Source: Pseudomonadota bacterium
GTDB taxonomy: Bacteria; Desulfobacterota; WTBG01; JAPLJA01
DNA: 64,000 bases
Assembly (NCBI GenBank): GCA_026388815.1
Contig: JAPLJA010000033.1
Span: forward strand, 1 to 64,000
Direction of reading: 5' to 3'
The notes below the pieces were generated by a model, which did not search any database, was not told the DNA's origin, and saw only the letters and a program-made list of their open reading frames with translations. Both the position numbers and the translations under genes were made by a program. Within the stretch, counting starts at the first letter, position 1. Each line of letters begins with the position of its first letter. Shown here piece after piece: positions 25,325 to 34,581 of the stretch.

Positions 25325-26296
25325 ATGAGATTTACAATTGGCTTTGAAAAAAATGATAAAGAGAAGTTATTCGAATTATGGAATGATATTATCATAAATC
25401 AGCAGTGGTCTGAAGGTAAATATGCGAAGTTATTTGAGGAAAAGTGGACTGCTTACAATAACAGCCCATCAGTTGTTTTTTCCAGTTGGGCAGGTGCTGC
25501 CCTCGCTGCATTGGAATTCTATGGAGTTAAGGGACAGACGGTGTTATGCCCTTCCAATACATTCATGGCAACACCTTTGAGTGTTATTAAGGCTGGTGGA
25601 AGTATTGAATTCGTAGACTGCAACAGACATGACCTTTGCATGTCTTTCGCTGATCTAAAATATAAAGTGGAACAGTTTAAACCGAAGTTGGTGTGGATTG
25701 TGCACATTGGTGGGCATATTGCTTTTGAAATAGAGAAAATAGCTAATTTGTGCAAGGAAAAAAGTATAGTCCTGTTGGAGGATTGCGCTCATGCTCATGG
25801 GGCTTCATGGAACGGCAAAAAAGCCGGGACATGGGGAGATGCAGGTATTTATTCATTTTATGCAACGAAAACCATTTCAACCGGTGAAGGTGGCATACTG
25901 GTTACCAATAACTCAAGTTTACTTGATTTCTGTCGGCAATATAGAAATTATGGGAAATTCGATTATCAAGTGGAAGGCTTGAATTACCGGATGAGTGAAT
26001 TTACCGCTGCTCTTGGTTGTGTACAGACAGATCGCTTAGATGAAATCGTGTCTTGGAAGAACGAATATGCCTCTAAGCATCTGGACGCGCAATTTCCTAA
26101 CCGTGTTAAATTTCCATCGGGCATGATCTCTGGATACTATAAGTATATCGTTTTTGATCCGATAGAGAAGTCCACTGGCAAGGTGTATGATCAGCCGTGC
26201 CACCGCTTTATAAAAAAGAATTATGTGTTGCACAACTCGGATTGGGTGGCGAAAAATCATTGGTGTGTGCCTTTATACTATAAGGGAGATATATAA
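25325..26296 (+). CDS. DegT/DnrJ/EryC1 aminotransferase, short at the C-terminus
   Basis: A 323-residue PLP-dependent sugar aminotransferase with FSSWAGAALAALEFYG, LEDCAHAHGA, the Schiff-base Lys in SFYATKTISTGEGG (about residue 182) and LNYRMSEFTAALGCVQ. The end CVPLYYKGDI stops right after the conserved LPLY-like motif, whereas relatives usually continue for some 20 residues. The family length is about 370. The PLP site is complete, so it may be active; loss of the tail at a junction with the next gene is possible. GGAG ribosome site. Confidence 0.83.
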   Translation: MRFTIGFEKNDKEKLFELWNDIIINQQWSEGKYAKLFEEKWTAYNNSPSVVFSSWAGAALAALEFYGVKGQTVLCPSNTFMATPLSVIKAGGSIEFVDCNRHDLCMSFADLKYKVEQFKPKLVWIVHIGGHIAFEIEKIANLCKEKSIVLLEDCAHAHGASWNGKKAGTWGDAGIYSFYATKTISTGEGGILVTNNSSLLDFCRQYRNYGKFDYQVEGLNYRMSEFTAALGCVQTDRLDEIVSWKNEYASKHLDAQFPNRVKFPSGMISGYYKYIVFDPIEKSTGKVYDQPCHRFIKKNYVLHNSDWVAKNHWCVPLYYKGDI

Positions 26297-26315
26297 AAAT
26301 TCAGGAGGGACTGAA

Positions 26316-27254
26316 GTGAAAGTACTTGTAACAGGTGGTTCAGGTTTTATTGGGTCGCATGTTGTTGATAAATTGAGAGATAAAGGGGTTGATGTGCGCA
26401 TTTATGACATGATCATGCCAACTTTTTGTAAAAATATCGAATATTACCAGGGCAGTATTCTTGATGATATGACGTTAGGCATGGCAATGCATGGAATCGA
26501 TGCCATTTTTCATCTTGCGGCTGTTGCGGATGTCAAGGATGTATTCGAATCACCCCATTATTCAGAAGCTATTAATGTCAGAGGCACGATCAATATTCTC
26601 GAAGCGGCGCGCAGATCGAAAATTAGGGTAATTTATGGTAGCACCACATGGGTTTACAGTGATACGCAAGGGAAAAAGGTCGATGAATCAACTCCGCTTC
26701 AGGCTCCTTTTCACCTTTACACGGCAACAAAATTAGCTGGCGAGTATTACTGTAAAAATTATAGCAATTTATATGGGATAGAAACAACGATTCTTCGATA
26801 TGGTATCCCATATGGACCTAGGGCAAGGGACGGTGCCGTGGTTCCCATATTTGTCGGCAAAGCCTTAAAAGGGGAACCTCTCACCATTGCTGGCGATGGT
26901 TCCCAATTCAGAAAATTCGTTTATGTTGAAGATCTTGCTGAGGGTAATGTCCTGGCTCTGAAATCCATAGCAAAAAACAAGATATACAATCTTGATGGTA
27001 ATGAACAGGTGAGCATAAGACAGATCGCGGAAACCATACAGAAACTGATCGGAGACGTAAAAATCGAATATATACCGGCGCGCACGGGAGATTTCTCTGG
27101 CAAGGAAATTTCAAGCGAACTGGCAAAAAATGAATTAGGATGGGAGCCTAAGGTAAGATTTGAGGAAGGTGTGCGCCGATATATTGAGTGGTATAAGGAT
27201 AGAGACCAAAAAAGAAAAGAAAGCTGGGAGAAAATTGATAGTAATTTAAAATAA
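26316..27254 (+). CDS. NAD-dependent sugar-nucleotide epimerase/dehydratase
   Basis: 312 residues from GTG 26316, which follows AGGAGGG and begins VKVLVTGGSGFIGSHVV. The track start at 26223 lies in the preceding gene. HLYTATKLAGE gives Tyr-X3-Lys, followed by RYGIPYGPRARDGAVVPIF and GDGSQFRKFVYVEDLAEG. Closest in pattern to UDP-glucose or UDP-GlcNAc 4-epimerases. It precedes PIG-L and NeuA-like genes and may supply the precursor for the second acid-sugar module. Confidence 0.88.
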   Translation: MKVLVTGGSGFIGSHVVDKLRDKGVDVRIYDMIMPTFCKNIEYYQGSILDDMTLGMAMHGIDAIFHLAAVADVKDVFESPHYSEAINVRGTINILEAARRSKIRVIYGSTTWVYSDTQGKKVDESTPLQAPFHLYTATKLAGEYYCKNYSNLYGIETTILRYGIPYGPRARDGAVVPIFVGKALKGEPLTIAGDGSQFRKFVYVEDLAEGNVLALKSIAKNKIYNLDGNEQVSIRQIAETIQKLIGDVKIEYIPARTGDFSGKEISSELAKNELGWEPKVRFEEGVRRYIEWYKDRDQKRKESWEKIDSNLK

Positions 27255-27267
27255 GGATGCAGCTGCG

Positions 27268-27933
27268 ATGAACGTCATTATTGTTGCTCCTCATATGGAT
27301 GATGAAGTGCTTGGTTGCGGTGGGGTGATTATGAAGCATAAAGAAAAAGGTGATAATGTGTCCGTCATCTTTATCGCCCACCGAGTCTATAATCATTCCT
27401 ATAACCACGCAAGAAACGTGATAGAAAAGACTCATGCGCAAAAAGCAAAAGAGATTTTAGGTTATGATCATATCTATTTTCTTGGTTTACCGGATGAAAG
27501 GCTCGATGCTGCCGTTCAAGACATCATTATACCTCTTGAAAGGCAAGTCGAGATGACTCGTCCTGACATTGTATATGTCCCTTTTCGAGGGGATAATAAC
27601 CAAGATCATATCGCTGTTTTTAATGCAGCCAGAGTGGTTTTTAGGCCTACTGCTACCACTTTCATTAAAAAGATATACATGTATGAAGTTCCTTCATCAA
27701 CAGAGCAATCTCCATCTCTCTTAGAGAATGCTTACCTGCCATCCTATTATGTGGATATTAAAAAGTATATTGATAAAAAGCTGGCGGCTTTGGCCTGTTA
27801 TGAAAGCGAAATCCGTCCTTTTCCGCATCCTCGTTCTCCAGATGGCTTAAGAATCTGGTCACAGAAAAGGGGTATGGAAATTGGTTTTGAGTATGCAGAG
27901 GCGTTCATGATCTTAAGAGATAAATGGTGTTAA
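27268..27933 (+). CDS. PIG-L/LmbE-family N-acetyl-sugar deacetylase
   Basis: A 221-residue zinc-dependent deacetylase. The metal motif APHMDDEVLGCGG is at residues 7-19 and a second metal-site region GDNNQDHIAVF at about 112. This family removes N-acetyl groups from GlcNAc-type sugars (GlcNAc-PI, bacillithiol and mycothiol precursors). In this setting it probably frees an amine on an amino sugar that can then receive another acyl group, for example by the formyltransferase at 34.6 kb (inference). The NeuA-like gene follows after 1 nt. Confidence 0.88.
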   Translation: MNVIIVAPHMDDEVLGCGGVIMKHKEKGDNVSVIFIAHRVYNHSYNHARNVIEKTHAQKAKEILGYDHIYFLGLPDERLDAAVQDIIIPLERQVEMTRPDIVYVPFRGDNNQDHIAVFNAARVVFRPTATTFIKKIYMYEVPSSTEQSPSLLENAYLPSYYVDIKKYIDKKLAALACYESEIRPFPHPRSPDGLRIWSQKRGMEIGFEYAEAFMILRDKWC

Positions 27934-27934
27934 G

Positions 27935-28558
27935 ATGATTTTAGGCATAACGCCCGCACGAGGGGGCAGCAAAGAGATTCCAGAAAAAAACATCAAGCAG
28001 ATAGCAGGGAAACCACTGATAGCTTGGACCATAGAAGCCGCCAGGCAATCGTGGCTCATCGATCGCTATATTGTTTCGACAGAGAGTAATGAGATCGCGG
28101 AAGTTGTAAGAAAATTCGGCGCTGAAGTATTGTGGAGACCACCTGAGTTGGCAACTGATGAGGCATCAACTCTTGCTGTGCTTCAGCATGCCATTGAGTG
28201 CATACCCACTGATATTGTTGTCTTGCTTCAGGCCACATCGCCGGTTAGAAGACCTGGGCTTATTGATGAGTCTATTCAAGATTTTTATCTTAATGACTAT
28301 GACTCACTGGCGACAGGATTCTATTGCAAATACGTTGAATATGGAAGGAATGATCTTCATCGCCAGAACATTTCAGGATTCTTCTACGATGATGGTAACG
28401 TGTATGTTGTGAAGGCCGACCTTGTGAGAAACGGAGATCGGTATGGAACCAAGGTCGGCCGCAAAATTATCAGCAGGTGGGAAAATGTTGATATAGATGA
28501 TATGTTCGACTTCTGGGTTGCTGAAAGGATTCTCGAATGCGGAATGGTCAGATGGTAA
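27935..28558 (+). CDS. neuA: NeuA-family CMP-nonulosonate cytidylyltransferase
   Basis: 207 residues. ITPARGGSKEIPEKNIKQIAGKPLIAW is the CTP-binding signature of acylneuraminate cytidylyltransferases, and VVLLQATSPVRRPG and WENVDIDDMFDFWVAE complete the family pattern. It makes CMP-activated sugar acid from the product of the NeuB at 29290. The C-terminal HAD domain of some NeuA proteins is absent; a separate KdsC-like phosphatase is at 18077. Its stop overlaps the WbqC gene start by 7 nt. Confidence 0.9.
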   Translation: MILGITPARGGSKEIPEKNIKQIAGKPLIAWTIEAARQSWLIDRYIVSTESNEIAEVVRKFGAEVLWRPPELATDEASTLAVLQHAIECIPTDIVVLLQATSPVRRPGLIDESIQDFYLNDYDSLATGFYCKYVEYGRNDLHRQNISGFFYDDGNVYVVKADLVRNGDRYGTKVGRKIISRWENVDIDDMFDFWVAERILECGMVRW

Positions 28559-29268
28559 TTACGATTCATCAACCAGAACATATGCCGTGGCTCGGTTTTT
28601 TTCACAAGGTTTACATGTCTGAAGTTTTAGTGTTTCTTGATAACGTCCAGTACCGTAGAAGATACTTTCAGAATAGAAATAAAATCAGGATAAAGAACGG
28701 TTGGCAGTGGTTGACGGTACCGTTGAAAAAGGAAAACAGAGATGAACTGCTTATAAAAGATGCAAAAATATATAGGGATGACACTAAATGGATAATTAAA
28801 AACACGGACAGTATCTACCACAATTACTGCAAGGCCCCCTTCTTTAACACCTTTTGGGACAATTTCAAATCTACATACAGTAATGAATATCAATACCTAT
28901 CGGAATTAAACATATCTTTAATACATTTTTTTTTCAATGTTCTCGGTCTGAAAAAAGATGTTGTTTTGGCTTCAACGATGGGCGTTTTAGGTGAAAAGGG
29001 CGATTTGATATTTAACATTTGCAAAGCAATTGGGACAACAAAGTATGTATCAGGCATTTCAGGACGGGATTATCTTGATATGGAAAAGTTTCACAGAAAT
29101 GGAATCGAGGTTATTATACAGGAATTCCGCCACCCGGTATACAAACAAATGTATGACCCCTTTATGCCTTGCATGTCCATAATAGACCTTCTTTTTAACC
29201 ACGGAGATAAAAGCCTCGACATTATTAATGGAGTAGGCGTCCCTGTTATGGAAGAAATATTTACGTAG
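28552..29268 (+). CDS. wbqC: WbqC-family protein
   Basis: 239 residues from ATG 28552, chosen because MVITIHQPEHMPWLGFFHKV is the conserved WbqC start; the track's ATG at 28537 adds five residues inside neuA. NVQYRRRYFQNRNKIR and GWQWLTVPLKK are also typical. WbqC proteins occur in O-antigen and sialic-acid-type clusters, but their activity is not established (acyl or amino-transfer steps have been suggested). Translationally coupled to neuA. Confidence 0.9.
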   Translation: MVITIHQPEHMPWLGFFHKVYMSEVLVFLDNVQYRRRYFQNRNKIRIKNGWQWLTVPLKKENRDELLIKDAKIYRDDTKWIIKNTDSIYHNYCKAPFFNTFWDNFKSTYSNEYQYLSELNISLIHFFFNVLGLKKDVVLASTMGVLGEKGDLIFNICKAIGTTKYVSGISGRDYLDMEKFHRNGIEVIIQEFRHPVYKQMYDPFMPCMSIIDLLFNHGDKSLDIINGVGVPVMEEIFT

Positions 29269-29289
29269 ACGATATCCAAGGAAAACGGA

Positions 29290-30327
29290 ATGAAAAATAG
29301 AAATATCGCTTGTAATTATTATCCTGCATGGCCAGGTTGGCCGGAACATAGAACAGCAGTTATTGCAGAAGTTGGCATTAACCACGGAGGCGATGATTCT
29401 CTTGCATGGCAAATGATCGAAACGGCCCAAGAAAACGGTGCCGATTTTATAAAATTGCAGTCTTTTGTTACTGAAGAGTTTTTTCATCCATCACTACCTT
29501 ATTTTTTAAGCACAAAAGCTATGGAGCTTTCCTTTGAATCCCAAAGAAAGCTGTTCAGAAAGGCACAAAGTCTCAACATCAAACTGATAACGACGCCGTT
29601 CGATTTTAAATCGGTCGATCTTGCTGAGGAGTTTGATCCCGTAGCACATAAAATAGCATCCATGGACAACGATAATATCCCTCTTATCACCTATATTGCC
29701 GCAAAAAAGAGGCCTGTTCTTGTCTCGTGCGGAATGGCCAACCTCGGGGAAATAGAGAAGATCATCACTATTATGAAGAGAGCAGGGAACGATAAATTGG
29801 TCCTTTTGCACTGTGTATCTGATTATCCGACATCCCCAGACCATTTGAATCTTGCTATGCTGGATCTCTTGCGATCGACTTTCAAGGTACCGGTTGGTCT
29901 TTCTGATCATTCACTCGGTTTGTACAGTTCTTTTATTGCAGCGTCTCTGGGTGCGGTAGTCATTGAAAAACACTTTACTACTGACAAAGCGCTTCACGAA
30001 AGGTTTCCTGATGCAGATCATAATATTTCTATTGAACCTCATGAATTAAAAGAACTGAGATGTTTTTGTGAATCAGTCCCGATCATGATGGGGATTGCAC
30101 CACGTGTCCTTACCGAAAACGAAACAATCGGAAGAAATGATTTCAGAAGGGGATTATACTGTAAAAAGGATATAGCGGCGGGAGAAAAAATCAGTTTAGA
30201 AAATACTATCTTATTAAGGCCGGTCAAAGGCATAGCAGCCGGTGCTTGGGATTTTGTATGCGGCCTAAAAGCAAAACGGAATATTTTTAAGGACAAGCCT
30301 ATCTATTATTCTGATTTAGGGCTTTAG
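29290..30327 (+). CDS. neuB: NeuB/PseI/LegI-type nonulosonic acid synthase, full length
   Basis: 345 residues: a TIM barrel (VIAEVGINHGGDDSLA, FIKLQSFVTEEFF, LVSCGMANLGEIEK, VGLSDHSLG, VIEKHFTTDKALHERFPDADH) followed by a C-terminal SAF (antifreeze-like) domain (RRGLYCKKDIAAGEKISLENTILLRP). It condenses phosphoenolpyruvate with a 6-carbon amino sugar to give a nine-carbon keto acid. It sits between wbqC and a PseG/SpsG-like gene, which suggests a pseudaminic- or legionaminic-type product rather than plain Neu5Ac (inference). Confidence 0.92.
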   Translation: MKNRNIACNYYPAWPGWPEHRTAVIAEVGINHGGDDSLAWQMIETAQENGADFIKLQSFVTEEFFHPSLPYFLSTKAMELSFESQRKLFRKAQSLNIKLITTPFDFKSVDLAEEFDPVAHKIASMDNDNIPLITYIAAKKRPVLVSCGMANLGEIEKIITIMKRAGNDKLVLLHCVSDYPTSPDHLNLAMLDLLRSTFKVPVGLSDHSLGLYSSFIAASLGAVVIEKHFTTDKALHERFPDADHNISIEPHELKELRCFCESVPIMMGIAPRVLTENETIGRNDFRRGLYCKKDIAAGEKISLENTILLRPVKGIAAGAWDFVCGLKAKRNIFKDKPIYYSDLGL

Positions 30328-30342
30328 GTCTCAACATTTTTT

Positions 30343-31350
30343 ATGAATGTTTTCTTCAGAGTTGACGGCGGCAACTTATACAGCTTGGGCATGGGCCACG
30401 TCTATCGATGTCTGAAGTTTGCTGACTTTTTACGAAAAAAGAAGATTGCATCAGTTTTTGTCATGAAGGAGATAAAAGGCGGCATACAGAAAGTCGAGGA
30501 GGGAAAATACCCAATAATAAAACTGCCAAAAGGCATTGATCTCCAGAAAGAAATCAACAAATTAAGGAACATATGTTCCAAACATATACTGATTACCGAT
30601 ATTCGTGGTCTGGACAATACTTATTTTGAGCAACTCAACAACTGTTGCAGTAGGACAATATATTTTGACGATTTAGGTGATAATGGCCTCTTTCCCCATG
30701 TCTTAATCAATCCGTCAGTCACACCACTTTTGCAGAAGTACAATAAGCGGCAGCCTTCAACCAAATATCTTATAGGTAGACACTATTTTATTCTTGGTGC
30801 AGGGTTTCGGCGGAAACGGAACGTCCGAAAAACAATAAAAACAGCCCTAGTCTGTTTGGGTGGAGCTGATCCGGCAAACTATACGCCTACTCTTCTGAGA
30901 GTCTTGGAACGGGTGACTCACGATTTTGAAATCATGCTTATTTTAGGACCTGCCTTTCAGAAGTTTTATGAAATAGACGAAATACATAGACGAACAAAAA
31001 AACGGATGTGCATTTTGAGAAATGTGCCTAACATGGGCGAACTTATGTATAATGCAGATATTGCCTTCGTTTCCGGTGGCGATATCGCCCTTGAACTGGC
31101 GTATACAGGGACCCCAGGATTTATCATACCTACTATTGAATACGAGAACACAACAGCAGCGCACTTCGAATTAAAAAGGGTTTTTCTCAATCTTGACGAC
31201 ATAAAAACAAAAGACCCTGCTAAAAGCATAAGAAAGATTGAAGCGTTCTTGGATGACTTCCCGAAGAGGATGGAATTTTCCCAAAATGCAAAGAACTTTA
31301 TTGACGGTAAAGGACTTAAGAGAATTATTTATGAGCTTGGTATTATTTAG
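30343..31350 (+). CDS. PseG/SpsG-like UDP-sugar hydrolase
   Basis: A 335-residue GT-B-fold protein. VFFRVDGGNLYSLGMGHVYRCLKFA matches the PseG start (GxGHxxRC with the catalytic His), and FVSGGDIALELAYTGTPGFIIP matches its C-terminal nucleotide site. PseG removes UDP from UDP-2,4-diacetamido-trideoxyhexose in pseudaminic acid synthesis; SpsG is the related protein in other loci. Adjacency to neuB supports this. The exact substrate stereochemistry is not known. The rest of the Pse/Leg pathway (dehydratase, acetyltransferase) is not obvious in the window. Confidence 0.85.
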   Translation: MNVFFRVDGGNLYSLGMGHVYRCLKFADFLRKKKIASVFVMKEIKGGIQKVEEGKYPIIKLPKGIDLQKEINKLRNICSKHILITDIRGLDNTYFEQLNNCCSRTIYFDDLGDNGLFPHVLINPSVTPLLQKYNKRQPSTKYLIGRHYFILGAGFRRKRNVRKTIKTALVCLGGADPANYTPTLLRVLERVTHDFEIMLILGPAFQKFYEIDEIHRRTKKRMCILRNVPNMGELMYNADIAFVSGGDIALELAYTGTPGFIIPTIEYENTTAAHFELKRVFLNLDDIKTKDPAKSIRKIEAFLDDFPKRMEFSQNAKNFIDGKGLKRIIYELGII

Positions 31351-31399
31351 AATATTCAGAGTAGCCCCATGTTTATCTTGGCGTTTCAGTAAAAAAATC

Positions 31400-31520
31400 C
31401 ATTTTGTTATACCGAACGACAGCAAGAGGTCTTGTAACTCTCTAATAAAAAATGTTTTCTCCCTGTGGTCGAAATGACAAATTTGTCTTTATTTGACTTT
31501 TTACGAGCTTATCACGCTTG
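31400..31520. repeat. Possible intergenic repeat-like sequence before the carbamoyltransferase gene
   Basis: The 203-nt gap between the PseG-like and NodU-like genes has no coding potential. It contains GGTCGAAATGACAAATTTGTC and TTTGACTTTTTACGAG, wording that differs from the surrounding genes and looks like a dispersed intergenic element. ACAAATTTGT is a perfect 10-bp palindrome. No second copy occurs in the window, so this is a weak call. Confidence 0.3.
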
Positions 31521-31553
31521 ATTCGAAAATAAAATATAGCAGAGGTAATAAAT

Positions 31554-33329
31554 GTGAACATTTTAGGTATTATGGTAGGCACCAACTCAACGGCTGCGCT
31601 TCTGAAGGACGGTTGCTTGGTTGCTTGTGCGAGTGAGGAGCGGTTCCTTAGAAAAAAAAATATCGGGATATACCCTTCTAACGCTGTGGAGTATTGCCTA
31701 AAAGAAGCAGCTCTGAACCCTTCGGATATCGATATTGCTGTATTTGACTCAATTACGTTTAACTACCATCATTGGGTAGTAGACAGAGACGGTACCTTTT
31801 CTGTGCAGGATTGGGTACGGGAGCAGCAGCAATACTGGAAACCTCTTTTGTATGACAAAATAGAGGTGGATTATTATGAAATATTTAAGGACAAGATAAT
31901 ACCCGAACATTACACGCCAGAAATCATACGTGACTATATCAGACCCGGCAAGGATATTCGGCCCCTTTTGCTGAGAAGACACTTGGGCGACGGGATAAAG
32001 AAGATCGAAAACTCTGTTCATTACGAGAGCCATCATTATTATGGTTATTATATGTCACCTTTCAGAGAAGAGAAAGTACTCAGTTTTGTCATTGAAGGAT
32101 GGGGTGACGGGATGAATGCATCCGTTGGCATTTTTGCAAACGGCGTGTACAAAGAGTTATATAAGACTGATCTCTGTAATATAGGGAGACTTTACCGGTA
32201 TGTCACCCTCATGCTTGGCATGAAACCAAATGAGCATGAATATAAAGTTATGGGTTTAGCAGGTTACAATACAAGACACCAGCTTGTTTGGGACATTCTG
32301 GCCGATACTCTCTACGTAGATGGCTGTAATTTTAAATACAGAAAAAAACCAACTGACCATTATTTCTGGTTTAAAGAGCGCTTTGAAGGTTGCCGTTTTG
32401 ATGAAATCGCAGGTGGTGTGCAGAAATACATAGAAACACTGATTTGCGACTGGATTCGAAATTGGATTGTCAAAACTGGAGTCCGGCGCATTGTGGTCAG
32501 CGGCGGAGTTGCCATGAATATCAAAGCAATGATGGAAGTGGCAAAACTGGATGAAGTTGATAAAATATTTGTGGCCGGGACGGGTAGCGATGAGTCAACA
32601 ACAATTGGAGCCTGTTACAGGATCTATGTTTTCCACTGCATGGAGACAGGTAAGGTCCCTGCGGCTATTCCCCTTGTGCCGAATTTATATCTCGGTCCGG
32701 CATACTCCCATTCAGACATTGATGAAGCACTTGAAGCATACGGTGGGGAAGCTTTCATCATAATAAAAAATCCAGTTACAGCAGATGATGTGGCTAAGAT
32801 TATAGCCGGAGGCAATCCCATTGCCCGATTTTCAGGCAGAATGGAATTTGGTGCGAGGGCACTGGGGAATAGGTCTATTCTTGCCGATCCGAGAAACCTC
32901 AATGTGATACGAAAAATAAATCAACAAATTAAAAGCAGGGACTTCTGGATGCCTTTTGCTCCGGTTGTAACGGAAGAGCGGAGCAATGATTACTTACTGA
33001 ACCCAAAGAATATTCAAAGCCCACACATGGCCATCGGGTTTGAGACAAAACCTCTTGCTAACAGAGACCTGATCGCGGCACTCCATCAAGGGGATCTGAC
33101 AGCTCGTCCCCAGATCTTGGAAGAATCTACGAACCCGGGATATTATGGCCTCATTAAAGCCTTTGAAAGACTGACCGGTGTCGGAGGGTTGGTAAATACT
33201 TCCTTCAATCTGCACGGAGAACCTATTGTTAACACCCCCCAAGATGCATTGCATGTGTTCATGAAGTCAGGGCTGGAGTATTTGATATTAGAAGACATCC
33301 TCATATATAAAAACCACAACAAGTCTTGA
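31554..33329 (+). CDS. NodU/CmcH-family carbamoyltransferase
   Basis: A 591-residue O-carbamoyltransferase. The N-terminal Kae1-like ATP/carbamoyl-adenylate domain has ILGIMVGTNSTAALLKDG, SEERFLRKKN and VVSGGVAMNIKAM (about 317). The C-terminal domain has GRMEFGARALGNRSILADPR (about 432) and FWMPFAPVV. Enzymes of this family transfer carbamoyl from carbamoyl phosphate to a hydroxyl of a sugar (NodU) or antibiotic (CmcH). Here a glycan sugar is the likely acceptor. The GTG start at 31554 follows GAGG; the overlapping ATG at 31552 stops at once. Confidence 0.92.
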   Translation: MNILGIMVGTNSTAALLKDGCLVACASEERFLRKKNIGIYPSNAVEYCLKEAALNPSDIDIAVFDSITFNYHHWVVDRDGTFSVQDWVREQQQYWKPLLYDKIEVDYYEIFKDKIIPEHYTPEIIRDYIRPGKDIRPLLLRRHLGDGIKKIENSVHYESHHYYGYYMSPFREEKVLSFVIEGWGDGMNASVGIFANGVYKELYKTDLCNIGRLYRYVTLMLGMKPNEHEYKVMGLAGYNTRHQLVWDILADTLYVDGCNFKYRKKPTDHYFWFKERFEGCRFDEIAGGVQKYIETLICDWIRNWIVKTGVRRIVVSGGVAMNIKAMMEVAKLDEVDKIFVAGTGSDESTTIGACYRIYVFHCMETGKVPAAIPLVPNLYLGPAYSHSDIDEALEAYGGEAFIIIKNPVTADDVAKIIAGGNPIARFSGRMEFGARALGNRSILADPRNLNVIRKINQQIKSRDFWMPFAPVVTEERSNDYLLNPKNIQSPHMAIGFETKPLANRDLIAALHQGDLTARPQILEESTNPGYYGLIKAFERLTGVGGLVNTSFNLHGEPIVNTPQDALHVFMKSGLEYLILEDILIYKNHNKS

Positions 33330-33342
33330 AAAGGGTCTAAGC

Positions 33343-34578
33343 ATGGGAATCCGAAAAAGAGAAGACAGTATCAAAAGTCAATATAATAAAAGCAGGCTCA
33401 AATTTGACGAATCTACGTATCATTACAGTTCCGAAGAGAAAGAAAGGGAGTTTATCCAATCCCAGTTTTCCACCAAAGATGAGATGCGCCGGTATCAAGA
33501 ATACCGTAAGGAATGGCATCGCCGGTCTGATGAAATGGACCCTGGATCCTTTCCCCTTGCTGTCATCTGTGAGCTTGTCAGTGTTTGCAATTTGACATGC
33601 GAGATGTGTTACACACGGACGCCCGAGTTTCAAAAGACCATAGTCGGTAAACAGAGAATGCTTCCTTGGGACATTGTGGTTCAAATTATAGATGAATGTG
33701 TTGAATTAGGTGTATACAGTATGCTGTTCTCATGGCGCGGCGAATCCACTCTTTACCATTCAAAAGGTTCAGATGGAAAGTGGCATGATTTTGCCGATGT
33801 CTTAGCTTATGCTCGGCATAAAAAGATCCTTGAGATAACAAGCTTAACTAACGGCAGAGTTCTCAAAGACCTTCTGATTGAAAAAATTGTAAAAGCGCAG
33901 CCAAGCTGGCTTAGTTTCTCCATTGATGGTTTCGGAGATGATTATGGGAAAATTAGGAAATCACTGAAAATCGAAAAGATGAAGAGGCCATTCGATATTG
34001 TTGTCGATAATATTAAAAAAATGATAGAGGTAAGAAGAGTCCTTGGCTTAACCATGCCACAAATTAGGACAAACACAATCTACCCACCTATTTCCAATAA
34101 TCCTGAACGCTATCGTTTATTCATGGAAAGCATTGGCGTTGGTCTTGTAACTATAAACGAAATGCTTGATTACCGGGGTGCTGAGCTCCCGGAAGACGCA
34201 GTGATGGACGACTGGTTTTGCCAATATCCGTTTCAACGACTGGTCGTCAGTGCAAATGGTATGATCATGCCATGCCCAGGGGCACATAATGAAGATGACG
34301 AGGTAGTGATAGGAAGGTACGTTGGTATTCCTTATAAAAATATTGTCATTGAAGGTGTCACTAAAACTATTGAATATCCTGAGATTACCCTCAAGAAGGC
34401 GTGGGAAAGCGAAAAGGTAAAGCGTATCCGTAAGGTTCACCGAGAAGGCAAAAGAAAGGAGATTCAGGTATGTAAACACTGCAGACACGGAGCAAAGAAA
34501 CACGGCTATGCTTGGATTCCTGACGATTGGGACATGCAAGAAATGAGGTGGAAAGACAGAGTTTGGAGAAACGGTTAA
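33343..34578 (+). CDS. Radical SAM/SPASM-domain protein
   Basis: 411 residues. CNLTCEMC (near residue 82) is the radical SAM cluster motif, SWRGESTLYHSKG the SAM-binding GE motif, and the C-terminus carries the auxiliary Cys set (WFCQYPFQR, MIMPCPGAH, VCKHCRHG). About 75 charged residues precede the core, an extension not seen in the other four paralogues. Substrate unknown. It lies between the carbamoyltransferase and formyltransferase genes with 3-13 nt gaps, so it is probably co-expressed with them and acts on the same sugar (inference). Confidence 0.85.
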   Translation: MGIRKREDSIKSQYNKSRLKFDESTYHYSSEEKEREFIQSQFSTKDEMRRYQEYRKEWHRRSDEMDPGSFPLAVICELVSVCNLTCEMCYTRTPEFQKTIVGKQRMLPWDIVVQIIDECVELGVYSMLFSWRGESTLYHSKGSDGKWHDFADVLAYARHKKILEITSLTNGRVLKDLLIEKIVKAQPSWLSFSIDGFGDDYGKIRKSLKIEKMKRPFDIVVDNIKKMIEVRRVLGLTMPQIRTNTIYPPISNNPERYRLFMESIGVGLVTINEMLDYRGAELPEDAVMDDWFCQYPFQRLVVSANGMIMPCPGAHNEDDEVVIGRYVGIPYKNIVIEGVTKTIEYPEITLKKAWESEKVKRIRKVHREGKRKEIQVCKHCRHGAKKHGYAWIPDDWDMQEMRWKDRVWRNG

Positions 34579-34581
34579 AAA

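Noticed and set aside
31554-33329. NodU-like protein considered as a tRNA t6A (Kae1/TsaD) enzyme
   Set aside because: The C-terminal carbamoyltransferase domain (GARALGNRS) and the length of 591 aa define the carbamoyltransferase family; only the N-terminal fold is shared.
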